NCBI RefSeq assembly: GCF_017939615.1
Contig: NZ_JAGKSR010000001.1
Location: 1-64,000, forward strand
DNA length: 64,000 nt
Direction of reading: 5' to 3'
Source of the DNA: Microbacterium sp. BLY
GTDB taxonomy: Bacteria > Actinomycetota > Actinomycetes > Actinomycetales > Microbacteriaceae
Both the position numbers and the translations under genes were made by a program. Position 1 is the first letter of the stretch, and the number at the start of each line of letters is the position of its first letter. Positions 63,140-64,000 of the stretch are shown here, piece by piece. The notes under the pieces were generated by a model. That model saw only the letters and a program-made list of their open reading frames with translations, ran no database searches and had not been told where the DNA came from.

Positions 63140-64000
63140 ATGATCGATCCCGCACTCGCCGATGCCGGACTCGGTGACGCCGAAGACGACGACTTCGACG
63201 ACGCCGTCGAAGCGCCGGACTCCCAGCTGCCCGACCACCGGTACCTCGACCGCGAGCTGAGCTGGCTCGCGTTCAACCAGCGGGTGCTCGAGCTCGCGGA
63301 GGACCCGTCGCTCCCGGAACTGGAGCGGGCGAACTTCCTGGCGATCTTCGCGAGCAACCTCGACGAGTTCTTCATGGTGCGCGTCGCGGGGCTCAAGCGC
63401 CGCATCATGACGGGACTCGCCGTCCCGACCAACATCGGGCGCTCCCCCGTGGACGCCCTCGCCGACATCTCCCGCGAGGCGCACGCCCTGCAGCTCCGCC
63501 ACGCCGACGCCTGGACGAAGCTCGTCCGCCCGGCCCTCGCCGACTCGGGCATCGAGATCACGGAGTGGTCCGATCTCACCGACGACGAGCGCTCCGCCCT
63601 CTCCGAGTACTTCCAGGCCCAGGTCTTCCCCGTCCTCATGCCGCTCGCGGTCGACCCGGCGCACCCGTTCCCCTACATCTCCGGGCTGTCGCTGAACCTG
63701 GCGATCCGCATCCGGAACGCCCGCACCGGCCGCCAGGAGTTCGCGCGCCTCAAGGTGCCGCCCATGCTCCCGCGCTTCGTCGAGGTGCCGGCGACGGGCG
63801 AGATCAAGCGCTTCCTGCGGCTCGAGGAGCTGATCGCCAATCACCTGGGCGACCTCTTCCCCGGGATGGAGGTGCTCGACCACCACGCGTTCCGCCTCAC
63901 CCGCAACGAGGACGTGGAGATCGAGGAGGACGAGAGCGAGAACCTCATCCAAGCGCTCGAGGCCGAGCTGCTGCGCCGGCGGTTCGGGCCGCCCATCCGC
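63140..64000 (+). CDS. ppk: Polyphosphate kinase 1 (5' part)
   Basis: Ppk1 polymerises ATP gamma-phosphate into polyphosphate. The visible 287 codons include the N-terminal domain [48 protein letters not shown] and the head-domain segment [28 protein letters not shown]. The catalytic histidine region lies beyond the window. Start chosen at ATG 63140; an in-frame ATG three codons earlier (63131) is possible. A TTAG-rich -10-like stretch lies just upstream. Confidence 0.96.
   Translation, partial: MIDPALADAGLGDAEDDDFDDAVEAPDSQLPDHRYLDRELSWLAFNQRVLELAEDPSLPELERANFLAIFASNLDEFFMVRVAGLKRRIMTGLAVPTNIGRSPVDALADISREAHALQLRHADAWTKLVRPALADSGIEITEWSDLTDDERSALSEYFQAQVFPVLMPLAVDPAHPFPYISGLSLNLAIRIRNARTGRQEFARLKVPPMLPRFVEVPATGEIKRFLRLEELIANHLGDLFPGMEVLDHHAFRLTRNEDVEIEEDESENLIQALEAELLRRRFGPPIR

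Overview
The window is chromosomal DNA of a high-GC actinobacterium, most probably a Microbacteriaceae member close to Microbacterium. The evidence is Lsr2, CarD, a GlnR-type orphan regulator, DtxR/IdeR, XPB plus its helicase-associated partner, a C50 carotenoid (decaprenoxanthin-type) cluster, and many Actinobacteria-specific DUF families. Codon use is uniformly G/C-ending. I found no prophage, transposase, integrase, CRISPR array or rRNA gene. It reads as ordinary core chromosome with some lineage-specific genes.

Layout. 0.3-4.3 kb: tRNA-Ala, a membrane protein, a GNAT acetyltransferase and galU on the minus strand, then the divergent 5-formyl-THF cyclo-ligase, FmdB-like protein and MscL. 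4.4-9.0 kb: a 65-aa protein overlapping a 1239-aa helicase-like protein whose Walker A and B residues are lost, and, divergently, an alkyltransferase-like protein whose acceptor cysteine is valine. 9.1-12.5 kb: acetate symporter ActP with its DUF485 partner, a divergent GAF-LuxR (RamA-like) regulator, and lsr2. 12.5-21.1 kb: a MarR regulator (CrtR-like) divergent from idi-crtE-crtB-crtI-crtYe-crtYf-crtEb and an MmpL transporter; most gene junctions overlap by 4 nt. 21.1-26 kb: tRNA-Arg, an HNH nuclease, a secreted M23 peptidase behind a structured leader, a DtxR regulator with an iron-box-like site, serC, DUF3027 and a cold-shock protein. 26-33.8 kb: XPB and its partner, a CPBP protease, a two-component pair and an orphan WXG100 protein. 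33.8-39.6 kb: groEL with CIRCE, a LytR_C protein, DUF3263, DUF2332, msrB, a nitroreductase-like protein and a DMT exporter. 39.6-44.4 kb: ABC transporter plus NarL-type two-component system with shared palindromic sites, then an aldo/keto reductase. 44.6-48.4 kb: tRNA-Thr, a DsbA-like protein without CxxC, an MsiK/UgpC-type ATPase and DUF4032. 48.4-53.3 kb: the carD-ispDF-cysS-rlmB block and an NAD(P)-binding protein. 53.4-64 kb: a lipoprotein, senX3-regX3 divergent from phoU, gpmA, a methyltransferase, an amino-acid permease, a YgfZ-like protein, a nitrobindin-like protein, two small membrane proteins, glnR, and the 5' part of ppk, which runs off the window.

How the genes work together. IspDF and Idi supply C5 units to CrtE/B/I/Ye/Yf/Eb, giving a C50 cyclic carotenoid. 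SenX3-RegX3, PhoU, GlnR and Ppk form a phosphate/nitrogen regulatory neighbourhood. DUF485-ActP with the GAF-LuxR regulator is an acetate uptake module. The most unusual features are the two divergent pseudo-enzymes at 4.6-9.0 kb, the redox-dead DsbA-like protein, the repeated GTCCTCC/GGAGGAC palindromes around the ABC/two-component locus, and possible structured or small-ORF elements at 0.2, 21.9 and 23.0 kb.
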